This document shows, piece after piece, positions 16,849-23,848 of a DNA stretch of 41,888 bases. The notes under the pieces were generated by a model, which did not search any database, was not told the DNA's origin, and worked only from the letters and a program-made list of their open reading frames with translations. A program made the position numbers and the translations under genes. The DNA comes from Synergistaceae bacterium (GTDB lineage Bacteria; Synergistota; Synergistia; Synergistales; Synergistaceae): positions 1 to 41,888 of the forward strand of contig JAITOY010000014.1 of the NCBI GenBank assembly GCA_031289775.1, given 5' to 3'. How positions within the stretch are numbered: the stretch's first letter is position 1; each line of letters begins with the position of its first letter.

Positions 16849-17781
16849 ATGAGACTGCTGACGCGCTCCGATTATGACGGTCTGATGTGCGCGGTTCTTT
16901 TAAAAGAACTCAATTTATATGAGGACATAAAATTTGTCCATCCGAAGGACATCCAGGATGGCATCATACCGGTCAGCAAGGAGGACATCCTCGTCAATAT
17001 CCCTTATGTACCCGGTTGCGGCATCTGGTTCGACCACCACACCAGCGAAGCGGAGAGAGGACTTTCAGGGACGGAGGAGTTCGTGGGATCGAGCTACCCG
17101 GCCCCGAGTTGCGCGAGGGTAATATATGAATATTACGGCGGCGACGGAAAACTCGGCCAGTTCAAAGAGATGGTCGTCGCAACCGACAAAGCCGACTCGG
17201 CCCAGTTCACGAGGGACGAGATACTGAACCCGACGAGGTGGGAGTTGCTTTCGTTCATGATGGATCCCCGCACCGGCCTCGGACGCTACCGCGACTACAG
17301 GATATCGAACTACCAGCTTATGCTCATGCTGATAGAGGAGCTTCGGACAAAAACCGTGGACGAGATTCTCCTCATAGAGGATGTTCAGGAGCGAGTCCGA
17401 CGCTACGAGGAACATAAACCCCACTTTCTCCAAATGATCTTCGAGTATTCGACGGCCGAGGGAGACGTGATCGTCACCGATCTGAGGGATGTCCCTGAGA
17501 CCTATGTGGGCAACAGGCACGTAATATACGCGCTTTACCCGTACCAGAACATCAGCGTCCGCATATTCGACGGCAAAGACAAGGAGTTCTGCGTCTTCTC
17601 CGTCGGCTACAGCATCCTGAACAGAACGTCGACGGTAGATGTCGGCTCGCTGATGCTCAAATACGGTGGTGGCGGTCACAAAGCAGTCGGCACTTGTCAA
17701 GTTTCCTACGAGGAAGCGGACAAAATCCTCGAGGAGATGCTGCACTTCATAAATGTCGAGCACAAAGAGTCCGCGAGCTGA
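16849..17781 (+). CDS. DHH-family phosphoesterase
   Basis: This 310-residue protein has motif I as Ser-Asp-Tyr-Asp-Gly (residues 7-11) and the Asp-His-His triad at residues 62-64. The C-terminal DHHA1-type glycine loop Gly-Gly-Gly-Gly-His-Lys-Ala-Val-Gly lies near residue 276. These are the metal- and substrate-binding elements of DHH phosphoesterases (RecJ, NrnA/GdpP, exopolyphosphatase-like). The overall pattern is closest to the exopolyphosphatase-like subgroup, although NrnA-type nanoRNase activity is possible. It is followed by a terminator and then by a Ppx/GppA gene, so two unrelated phosphate-releasing enzymes sit together. Confidence 0.88.
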   Translation: MRLLTRSDYDGLMCAVLLKELNLYEDIKFVHPKDIQDGIIPVSKEDILVNIPYVPGCGIWFDHHTSEAERGLSGTEEFVGSSYPAPSCARVIYEYYGGDGKLGQFKEMVVATDKADSAQFTRDEILNPTRWELLSFMMDPRTGLGRYRDYRISNYQLMLMLIEELRTKTVDEILLIEDVQERVRRYEEHKPHFLQMIFEYSTAEGDVIVTDLRDVPETYVGNRHVIYALYPYQNISVRIFDGKDKEFCVFSVGYSILNRTSTVDVGSLMLKYGGGGHKAVGTCQVSYEEADKILEEMLHFINVEHKESAS

Positions 17782-17807
17782 AAATTCGCGAATAAATCCA
17801 GCAGACG

Positions 17808-17838
17808 ACTCTCGGCTCCGGCCGGGAGTTTTTTATTT
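17808..17838 (+). terminator. Rho-independent terminator after the DHH gene
   Basis: A nine-pair GC-rich stem (17808-17816 with 17821-17829, one G-U pair) with a four-base loop is followed directly by TTTTTTATTTT. It lies 27 bp after the DHH stop codon and would separate it transcriptionally from the phosphatase gene. Confidence 0.88.
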
Positions 17839-17864
17839 TGGAAAAGTGTAAGGGGCGATGAAAA

Positions 17865-18815
17865 ATGTCCGTCAGGGCTGTTTTGGATATAGGCACGAAC
17901 TCGGTCAAGCTGCTTGTGATGAGGGAGACGAACGGCGGCGCCGAGAGACTCGCCGATCGCGTCGAGATCGCCCGGCTCGGCGAGGGGGCGGCAAAAAACG
18001 GCAATTTGTCTCGTGAGGCGATGGAGAGAGCGGCCGGCGCCATCGCGGATATGACGCGTGAGGCGCTGTCGCTCGGCTGTGGCGACGCAGGCGACATAAT
18101 AGCCGTCGCAACGGAAGCCGTGCGCAAATCCGGTAATTCCTCTGAATTTGTCGATCTCGTAGCAGAAAAAAGCGGCGTCGCCGTGAAAATTATAACGGGA
18201 GACGAGGAGGCCGGCCTCTCGTTTAGGGCAGTGATGTCGGCCATGCCGCCGGACGCGCCTGGCACGTCAAAAACCTCGAACGTATGCGTCTTCGACGTCG
18301 GGGGAGGGAGCAGCGAAATGGCGATCGGCGGACGCTCCGGCCAAACGTTTCGCCGTAGCGTCCCCATAGGGGCGCTCGCGTTGCACAACGAGTTTTTCAG
18401 CTGGATCGACGGCCCGATACCTGACGGTGTCATCGTAGACGCCGGACGGAGGGTGCGCCGGGAGTTGGGAGACTCCGCCGCCAGGGACGCTGTCTCTGGC
18501 ATATCGCGATTTGTCGGGGTGGGCGGCACCATCGCCACATTAGCGTCTGTTTTCCTCGCCTCTTCAGATCCTGACGCAGTTTCCGGCACAGTCCTCGACG
18601 CGGCTGAGATTTCGCGCCAGATAACTCTGTACTCGTCGATGAACGTGAGCGATAGAGTCAAAATCGCCGGCCTGAACCCTAAGAGAGCGGATATAATCCT
18701 CGCCGGCGCCTGTATCGTACGGGAGTTGACGGCCTTCGCAGACGCCGGCGCACTGACGGTTCTCGACCGGGGCTTGAGGTACGGGCTAATGGATAAGCTC
18801 TTCGGCCTTAGGTAA
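17865..18815 (+). CDS. ppx: Ppx/GppA phosphatase family protein
   Basis: This 316-residue protein is in the ASKHA fold family. Phosphate loop 1 is Asp-Ile-Gly-Thr-Asn-Ser-Val-Lys-Leu (from about residue 6), an Ala-Thr-Glu-Ala-Val-Arg strand follows, and phosphate loop 2 is Asp-Val-Gly-Gly-Gly-Ser-Ser-Glu. Gly-Val-Gly-Gly-Thr-Ile-Ala-Thr-Leu is the third element. At about 310 residues it is the short form lacking the HD-like C-terminal domain of E. coli Ppx. Members hydrolyse polyphosphate or pppGpp; the sequence does not decide between them. The stop codon lies inside the first arm of a long inverted repeat. Confidence 0.9.
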   Translation: MSVRAVLDIGTNSVKLLVMRETNGGAERLADRVEIARLGEGAAKNGNLSREAMERAAGAIADMTREALSLGCGDAGDIIAVATEAVRKSGNSSEFVDLVAEKSGVAVKIITGDEEAGLSFRAVMSAMPPDAPGTSKTSNVCVFDVGGGSSEMAIGGRSGQTFRRSVPIGALALHNEFFSWIDGPIPDGVIVDAGRRVRRELGDSAARDAVSGISRFVGVGGTIATLASVFLASSDPDAVSGTVLDAAEISRQITLYSSMNVSDRVKIAGLNPKRADIILAGACIVRELTAFADAGALTVLDRGLRYGLMDKLFGLR

Positions 18816-18863
18816 TTCCAATTTTGAGTCAAAGATGCTTTTATTTGACTCAAAATTAGAATT
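18814..18863 (+). repeat. Long inverted repeat (20-bp arms, one mismatch) at the ppx 3' end
   Basis: Arms 18814-18833 and 18844-18863 match over 20 bases with one mismatch and enclose a 10-base loop. The first arm overlaps the TAA of the phosphatase gene. The stem is A/T-rich and lacks a following U-tract, so it is not a textbook terminator. It could be an mRNA 3'-end stabiliser or a factor-binding palindrome. Confidence 0.8.
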
Positions 18864-18880
18864 AGAATTAGAATTAGAAT
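18855..18880 (+). repeat. Tandem hexamer repeat (ATTAGA, about 4.3 copies)
   Basis: Twenty-six bases consist of the unit ATTAGA repeated four times plus two bases. They begin inside the second arm of the adjacent inverted repeat. The tract lies about 37 bp upstream of the -35 box of the next promoter and could vary in copy number by slippage. Confidence 0.85.
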
Positions 18881-18916
18881 AAGACGGGCAATTTATCCAG
18901 CCAGCGTTCCGGCGTA

Positions 18917-18945
18917 TTGCCTGTTTGACGTTTAGAAGATATAAT
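18917..18945 (+). promoter_or_regulatory. Sigma70-type promoter for the Bax-inhibitor-like gene
   Basis: TTGCCT (18917-18922) and a perfect TATAAT (18940-18945) are separated by exactly 17 bp. The ribosome binding site AGGAGGGG begins at 18961, leaving a short leader. The fit in spacing, sequence and position is good. Confidence 0.72.
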
Positions 18946-18976
18946 CCTTACAAAACATTGAGGAGGGGATTTGAAA

Positions 18977-19678
18977 ATGCAGGAATATGGGAATAGAAGA
19001 ATTTCAAGCGCAAACGACATAGTCGCGCAGGGGTTCATGACGAAAGTGTACATGTGGATGGCGCTCGGCCTTGCGGCGACGGCCGCTACGGCGTATTACG
19101 TCTCGACGTCCGCGCAGCTCATTTACATGTTGTTCGGCAGGGGGATGATGCCGATCATAGTTCTCTCCCTCGCGGAGCTCGGCATAGTTTTTTTCCTGTC
19201 GGCCAAGGTCGCCGCTATGAACCCGACGACGGCGAGCGCGCTCTTTTTTGTCTTTGCGATCCTGAACGGCCTGACGCTATCCTCGATCTTTTTGGTCTAC
19301 ACGAGTGAGTCGATATCGTCGGCGTTTTTCAGCGCCGCCGGCATGTTCGGGGCCATGAGCGTGTACGGCACTGTGACAAAACGCGACCTCACGGGCTTGG
19401 GCGGCTTTTGCAGGATGGGTCTGATCGGCATCGTCATAGCCAGCCTGATCAACATATTTGTCGCGAGCGAAAAGACGAGCCTCGTTATAGCCATCATGGG
19501 GGTGTTTGTCTTCATCGGTCTCACCGCCTTCGACACGCAGAAACTGCGCAGACTTTCCGCGAGCGTAGGCGACGACGACACCGCCGCCAAATATTCAGTC
19601 TTAGGCGCCTTGACGCTCTACCTGGACTTCATCAACATGTTCCTCTTCCTGCTCCGCATCTTCGGCAGGCGGAGGTAA
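18977..19678 (+). CDS. Bax inhibitor-1/YccA family membrane protein
   Basis: This protein of about 233 residues has seven hydrophobic helices, beginning with the family-typical Phe-Met-x-Lys-Val-Tyr-x-Trp-Met at the first helix. A conserved late segment, Leu-Thr-Ala-Phe-Asp-Thr-Gln-Lys, is followed by a last helix with Leu-Tyr-Leu-Asp-Phe-Ile-Asn-Met-Phe-Leu. That last motif holds the Asp seen in the pH-sensitive calcium-leak site of bacterial BI-1 homologues. The ATG at 18977 is about eight bases from the AGGAGGGG core; a TTG at 18971 is too close to it. It is expressed alone from its own promoter and is followed by a strong hairpin. Confidence 0.92.
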   Translation: MQEYGNRRISSANDIVAQGFMTKVYMWMALGLAATAATAYYVSTSAQLIYMLFGRGMMPIIVLSLAELGIVFFLSAKVAAMNPTTASALFFVFAILNGLTLSSIFLVYTSESISSAFFSAAGMFGAMSVYGTVTKRDLTGLGGFCRMGLIGIVIASLINIFVASEKTSLVIAIMGVFVFIGLTAFDTQKLRRLSASVGDDDTAAKYSVLGALTLYLDFINMFLFLLRIFGRRR

Positions 19679-19710
19679 AGCGGCTAAAATCCACTCGCGA
19701 CAGACGTAAC

Positions 19711-19748
19711 GAACAGCGGGGACACGCAAGCGTCCCCGCTGTTCATTT
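19711..19748. terminator. Terminator hairpin between convergent genes
   Basis: A perfect 13-bp GC-rich stem (19711-19723 and 19732-19744) with an eight-base loop is followed on the plus strand by ATTTTAA. It separates the plus-strand membrane-protein gene from the minus-strand cyclodeaminase gene and may serve both directions. The U-run is weak, especially on the minus side. Confidence 0.75.
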
Positions 19749-20377
19749 TAACCCAGAAGCCCGTCCATGACCTTTTCTGTTTCGCGTGAGAGATCATCGA
19801 TCGACGAAAGCGCCTTCGACATCCTCTCGCGTGCCTGTGCCGCGAAGGCTTCGTCAGATATGCCTGGTAGGTTGATCCTCACGTTGTACGCGGCAGCTCG
19901 GCCGGCGGCCTCGGCAAAAAGCGCGGCGCTGCCGGCGTCGCTTGCCGCGTTCGGGTTCCCTAGCTTCGCGGCATCGAGCGCAACCTCCGAAGCCCTTGCG
20001 CAGCTTTCAAGCGTGCGCAAGGGGATCTCGGTCGCGCCTTTCGACGCCTCCTCCATCGCCTTTTTGCGGGAGGCCTTTTTTTCGTCGGTGTCCCTGGGCA
20101 TCTTCATCGCGGCCATGAAGACGTTAAACGACTCAGTGTCCTCGTCCGCAAGCCTCGCGAACTCCGTCCTCAAATGCTCGCTGCGCTCACGCACGCCAGC
20201 CATTGCCGCCCAGTTGTCCTTGTACTTCTCCTTGCCGACTGTCAGGTTAGCGACCATCGACACGAGCGCGGCCGAAAGCGCGCCGCCAAGAGCCGCGACG
20301 CTGCCGCCTCCGGGGGCCGGCGCGTCGCTCGCCAGCTCGCCAAGAAATTTTTCTATCTTCTCTTCGAAAAACGCCAT
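19748..20377 (-). CDS. Cyclodeaminase/cyclohydrolase family protein (FtcD_C)
   Basis: This 209-residue all-helical protein has the N-terminal Ala-Pro-Ala-Pro-Gly-Gly-Gly-Ser-Val-Ala-Ala loop and Leu-Thr-Val-Gly-Lys-Glu-Lys-Tyr that mark formimidoyltetrahydrofolate cyclodeaminase/methenyl-THF cyclohydrolase domains. A C-terminal Tyr-Asn-Val-Arg-Ile-Asn-Leu follows. It is the stand-alone form, without a formiminotransferase half. Its start overlaps the hutU stop by one base (TAATG), so the two are co-translated. It would convert 5-formimino-THF to methenyl-THF and ammonia, recovering the one-carbon unit from histidine. The matching formiminotransferase is not in the window. Confidence 0.9.
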   Translation of the reverse strand: MAFFEEKIEKFLGELASDAPAPGGGSVAALGGALSAALVSMVANLTVGKEKYKDNWAAMAGVRERSEHLRTEFARLADEDTESFNVFMAAMKMPRDTDEKKASRKKAMEEASKGATEIPLRTLESCARASEVALDAAKLGNPNAASDAGSAALFAEAAGRAAAYNVRINLPGISDEAFAAQARERMSKALSSIDDLSRETEKVMDGLLG

Positions 20378-22392
20378 TATTTTTTCACCAGCTCACCGAG
20401 GTAGCCTTCGTCGGCAATATATGGCAGCGTAATGTGCCCGTCGCTTCGGCGGGCGTTGAACTCGGCCGACGTCTCCATGGCGTGTTCGTTGCGGGCCCAG
20501 GCTCGCCTTGCGACGCCGCTTATAACGTCCCAGCTCATCGAGGAGCGGATGATGTCGTCGACCCTCGCGCTGCCGTCGAGCACGAGGCCGAAACCGCCGT
20601 TTATGGCCTTGCCAGTGCCGACGCCTCCGCCGTTGTGGAGAGCGACAAGGCTCATGCCTCGCGCGCAGTTGCCTGCGAAGCACTGTATGGCCATATCGGC
20701 CATGACGTTGCTGCCATCCTTGATGTTGGACGTCTCACGGAACGGGGAGTCAGTGCCGGAGACGTCGTGGTGGTCGCGGCCGATCATGACCGGGCCGATC
20801 TCGCCGTTTCGCACGAGCTCGTTAAAGCGGAGCGCTATGCGCATACGGCCCTCTTCGTCCTGATACAGGATGCGCGCCTGAGTGCCGACGACAAGTTTGT
20901 TTTTGTCCGCGTCGCGTATCCAGGCCCAGTTGTCGTGATCCTGAAAGCGCCGCGTCGGGTCGATACAGTCCATCGCGGCTTTGTCTGTCTTGCGCAGATC
21001 CTCTGGGTCGCGGCTGAGGCAGACCCAGCGGAACGGGCCGTAGCCGTAGTCGAAGAGGAGCGGGCCCATTATGTCCTCAACGTAAGAGGGGAAGACAAAA
21101 CCCTCGTACGTGTCCGTGCCGTTTTTCGAGATCTCCTTCACGCCCGCGTCGAAAACGGCTCGCATAAACGAGTTGCCGTAGTCGAAGAAATAAGAGCCCT
21201 TCGCGACAAGGGCTCTTATGAGCTCGAAATGCCTTCGCAGGCTTTTGTCCACGTTTTTGCGGAACTCGTCCGGGTTTTCGCGCAGGAGGCGCGTGCGCTC
21301 GTCGAACGACAGGCCCTGCGGGCAATAACCGCCCTCGTACACGGCGTGGCAGGACGTCTGGTCTGAGAGCAGCTCGATATTTTTGCCGTTGTCCAGAGCG
21401 AACTGGAGCAGATCGACGATGTTGCCCTCGTAAGCGATGGAGAGCGCCCGGCCCTCGGCCATCGCTGCCTCGGCCCAAGCGAAGGCCTCAGCGAGGTTCG
21501 CTGTCCTTTTCTGGATCCATCCCTGGCTGTGGCGTGTTTCTATTCTGGACGGGTCGACCTCGGCGGTAATGGAGGCGGCGCCGGATATGTCGGCGGCTTT
21601 CGGCTGTGCGCCGCTCATGCCGCCCAGGCCGGACGAGACGAACAGATGCCCGGCTAGGCCCTTGCCCTCAGGAAGGCTGAACTTTTTCCTGCCCGCGTTC
21701 AGCAGCGTGTTGTAAGTTCCGTGGACTATGCCCTGTGGGCCTATATACATCCAACCGCCGGCAGTCATCTGGCCGTAATTCGCGACGCCGAGGGCAGACG
21801 CGCGAGCGAAGTCAGTCTGATTGTCGAACAGGCCGATCATGAGGCCGTTCGTCAGGATGACGCGCGGTGCGGACGGGTTTGAACGGAAAAGCCCGAGCGG
21901 GTGCCCGGACTCCAGCACGAGGGTCTGATCCCTCGTCATGACTTTCAGGTATTTTTTGATCAACAGGTACTGCATCCAGTTCTGACAGACCTGTCCTGTC
22001 TCTCCGTACGTCACGAGCTCATAGGGATAAAGCGCGACGTCGAAGTCGAGGTTGTTCTCGATCATCACCTGAAAAGCGCGGCCCTCAACGCACTTCCCCT
22101 CGTATTCGCCGATGGGTTTTCCGTAGAGGCGGCCTTGCGGACGAAAACGATAGCCATAGATCCTACCGCGCTCGCGATACTCCGCAAGAAATTCCGGGGC
22201 GAGCTCGCAGTGGAACTTCTCCGGGATATAGCGCAGAGCGTTTTTGAGCGCCAGAACCGTCTCTTTTTCCGTGAGATGCTGCCCCCTGTTGGGAGCGCGC
22301 CTGATCCCAGGCTCGAAACCTGACTTCGGCGGAAGCCCGTCCGGGAAGCCGAGCCGTATCTCCAATACTTTTCCAGCAGCGTCGAACATCAC
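20377..22392 (-). CDS. hutU: Urocanate hydratase (long form)
   Basis: This 671-residue protein has the NAD-binding Ser-Gly-Leu-Gly-Gly-Met-Ser-Gly-Ala-Gln segment (around residue 255), Leu-Glu-Ser-Gly-His-Pro-Leu-Gly, and the His-Asn-Gly-Gly-Gly-Val-Gly-Thr-Gly loop near the C-terminus. All are characteristic of urocanase. It converts urocanate to imidazolonepropionate using tightly bound NAD as an electrophile. At 671 residues it is about 110-120 longer than the classical ~555-residue enzyme, with extra N-terminal sequence. The start is a GTG at 22392 (an ATG follows at once) with GAGGAG seven bases before it. It is divergent from the racemase-hutH pair. Confidence 0.93.
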   Translation of the reverse strand: MMFDAAGKVLEIRLGFPDGLPPKSGFEPGIRRAPNRGQHLTEKETVLALKNALRYIPEKFHCELAPEFLAEYRERGRIYGYRFRPQGRLYGKPIGEYEGKCVEGRAFQVMIENNLDFDVALYPYELVTYGETGQVCQNWMQYLLIKKYLKVMTRDQTLVLESGHPLGLFRSNPSAPRVILTNGLMIGLFDNQTDFARASALGVANYGQMTAGGWMYIGPQGIVHGTYNTLLNAGRKKFSLPEGKGLAGHLFVSSGLGGMSGAQPKAADISGAASITAEVDPSRIETRHSQGWIQKRTANLAEAFAWAEAAMAEGRALSIAYEGNIVDLLQFALDNGKNIELLSDQTSCHAVYEGGYCPQGLSFDERTRLLRENPDEFRKNVDKSLRRHFELIRALVAKGSYFFDYGNSFMRAVFDAGVKEISKNGTDTYEGFVFPSYVEDIMGPLLFDYGYGPFRWVCLSRDPEDLRKTDKAAMDCIDPTRRFQDHDNWAWIRDADKNKLVVGTQARILYQDEEGRMRIALRFNELVRNGEIGPVMIGRDHHDVSGTDSPFRETSNIKDGSNVMADMAIQCFAGNCARGMSLVALHNGGGVGTGKAINGGFGLVLDGSARVDDIIRSSMSWDVISGVARRAWARNEHAMETSAEFNARRSDGHITLPYIADEGYLGELVKK

Positions 22393-22410
22393 ACATCAGC
22401 TCCTCACTCT

Positions 22411-22439
22411 ATGATAAAGAGGTATATTGCAGAAGACAA
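22411..22439 (-). promoter_or_regulatory. Possible hutU promoter
   Basis: On the minus strand TTGTCT (22434-22439) and TATCAT (22411-22416) are spaced by 17 bp. The predicted start of transcription would fall almost on the ribosome binding site, which weakens the case. A perfect 14-base A/T palindrome at 22462-22475 lies just upstream and could be an operator. Confidence 0.3.
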
Positions 22440-22571
22440 AAGTCGATACAAAGATACCCCGTATATAATTATATAATCAAAGGGATCAATTTATCATCAA
22501 AATAATTAGCTATATTTTAGTCAGGCAACTTCCGCAAGACAATAAAGATGATTTTTTATAAACGCGCAAGA

Positions 22572-22600
22572 TTGACAAAAGCTTGCCTTGTGAATATATT
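22572..22600 (+). promoter_or_regulatory. Sigma70-type promoter for the racemase-hutH unit
   Basis: A perfect TTGACA (22572-22577), a 17-bp spacer and TATATT (22595-22600) form one of the best consensus matches in the window. The racemase start is about 60 bp downstream behind a GGAGGGAGGG site. Confidence 0.78.
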
Positions 22601-22662
22601 TCAGTATCCAGGTTATCTCATGTAATATCTGTAATCCCCACTGGAGGGAGGGACATTCATAA

Positions 22663-23790
22663 ATGATACGGATGGGAAATTCGTTTATAGAGATTGATTT
22701 GCGCAAGGTTCGCCGGAATATGGAAAAAATACGGATGCATGTCGGCCCCGAAGTAACAATTTTACCTGTGTTGAAGGCAAATGCCTGCGGACATGGACTT
22801 CTGGAAATGGCGCGCTTCCTGGTGGCGGAATGCGAAGTAGACCGCTTGGCGGTAGCGCAGGTTCGAGAGGCACAGCAACTCCGAGAATGTGGGATTGCGC
22901 AGGATATCATGGTGTTGGGCGGTCTCCCGGACAACAACATACCTTATGCGGTTCAGGAAGACCTAATCACGCCGCTATTCCACAGCGAATACGCCAGGAC
23001 GCTCTCTCGAATCGCGGCAGAGACGGGGAAAACCGCCCGTGTCCATATAAAGATAGACACCGGCCTTGGACGTATCGGCGTTCGCGGCGATGCCGAGCTC
23101 TGCGAGCTGCTGAAAACAATCCACAACCTGACTTGTCTTCAGGTCGAGGGCGTGTTTACTCATTTCAGTGAAGCCGAGGTCAACGACCCGTCGTTCACTG
23201 AGGAGCAAATTGCCCGCTTCGACGCCGCAGTTGCAAAAATTCGGGCTTTCGGGTTCAAACCTAAGTTTATACATGCTTCCAACACGCCTTCCATCGTCCG
23301 TTTTACCAAAGCGCATTACAACATGGCGCGCACTGGCCTGTTATGGTTGGGATACGATCCGTGCACGGATCTGACTAATCGCCTCGATCTCGAATCCGTG
23401 CTGGAGTGGCGCTCATTTATCACGAACATCAATACCGTCGGCGCCGGAGACCGGCTTGGATATTGGCGCAGCTTTACCGCAAAACGGGATACAAAGATTG
23501 CGATAGGCAGTTTTGGCTACGGTGACGGCTACCTAGAAGACGTTGGAAAAAAGGGTGGGCATGTGCTGGTTAGAGGCCAACGCGCCCCGTTGATCTCCGT
23601 CTGCATGGATCAGACATTTATTGACGTGACGGATATTGACGGCGTATCAGTTGGCGACACAATTACGCTGATTGGGCATGATGGAGCGGAGAAGATCGAT
23701 GCCCTGGATCTCGAAAAAATTACACATAATTCTTATGTATTTTACCTCAGCAATATCAGCGAGCGACCGGTAAAGACTTATATTCGTTAA
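22663..23790 (+). CDS. Alanine racemase family PLP enzyme (amino acid racemase)
   Basis: This 375-residue fold-type III PLP enzyme has the cofactor lysine Lys38 in Val-Leu-Lys-Ala-Asn-Ala-Cys-Gly-His-Gly. The C-terminal Gly-Tyr-Gly-Asp-Gly-Tyr (residues 285-290) contains the second catalytic base region, and Ser-Val-Cys-Met-Asp-Gln lies near the end. The usual Tyr in the Lys-Ala-x-Ala-Tyr-Gly-His-Gly motif is Cys42 here. The length matches alanine racemases. Its place 58 bp upstream of hutH, sharing a promoter and facing hutU, suggests a catabolic role on a D-amino acid, perhaps histidine. An ordinary alanine racemase for cell-wall synthesis cannot be excluded. The ATG at 22663 sits ten bases after a strong ribosome binding site. 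Confidence 0.85.
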   Translation: MIRMGNSFIEIDLRKVRRNMEKIRMHVGPEVTILPVLKANACGHGLLEMARFLVAECEVDRLAVAQVREAQQLRECGIAQDIMVLGGLPDNNIPYAVQEDLITPLFHSEYARTLSRIAAETGKTARVHIKIDTGLGRIGVRGDAELCELLKTIHNLTCLQVEGVFTHFSEAEVNDPSFTEEQIARFDAAVAKIRAFGFKPKFIHASNTPSIVRFTKAHYNMARTGLLWLGYDPCTDLTNRLDLESVLEWRSFITNINTVGAGDRLGYWRSFTAKRDTKIAIGSFGYGDGYLEDVGKKGGHVLVRGQRAPLISVCMDQTFIDVTDIDGVSVGDTITLIGHDGAEKIDALDLEKITHNSYVFYLSNISERPVKTYIR

Positions 23791-23848
23791 TTCCAGCAAG
23801 TGAATTTACCGGGACGACAATGACGGATACGACAGGGAGGATGCTGTT

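Noticed and set aside
17747-18853. Minus-strand frame of 368 codons opposite the Ppx/GppA gene
   Set aside because: The Ppx phosphate loops are on the plus strand. The antisense product is Ser/Pro-rich filler typical of GC-rich shadows.
20434-21366. Long plus-strand open frame opposite hutU
   Set aside because: High-GC antisense shadow of a gene with clear urocanase motifs. The translated product is Val/Ala/Arg-rich without domain features.
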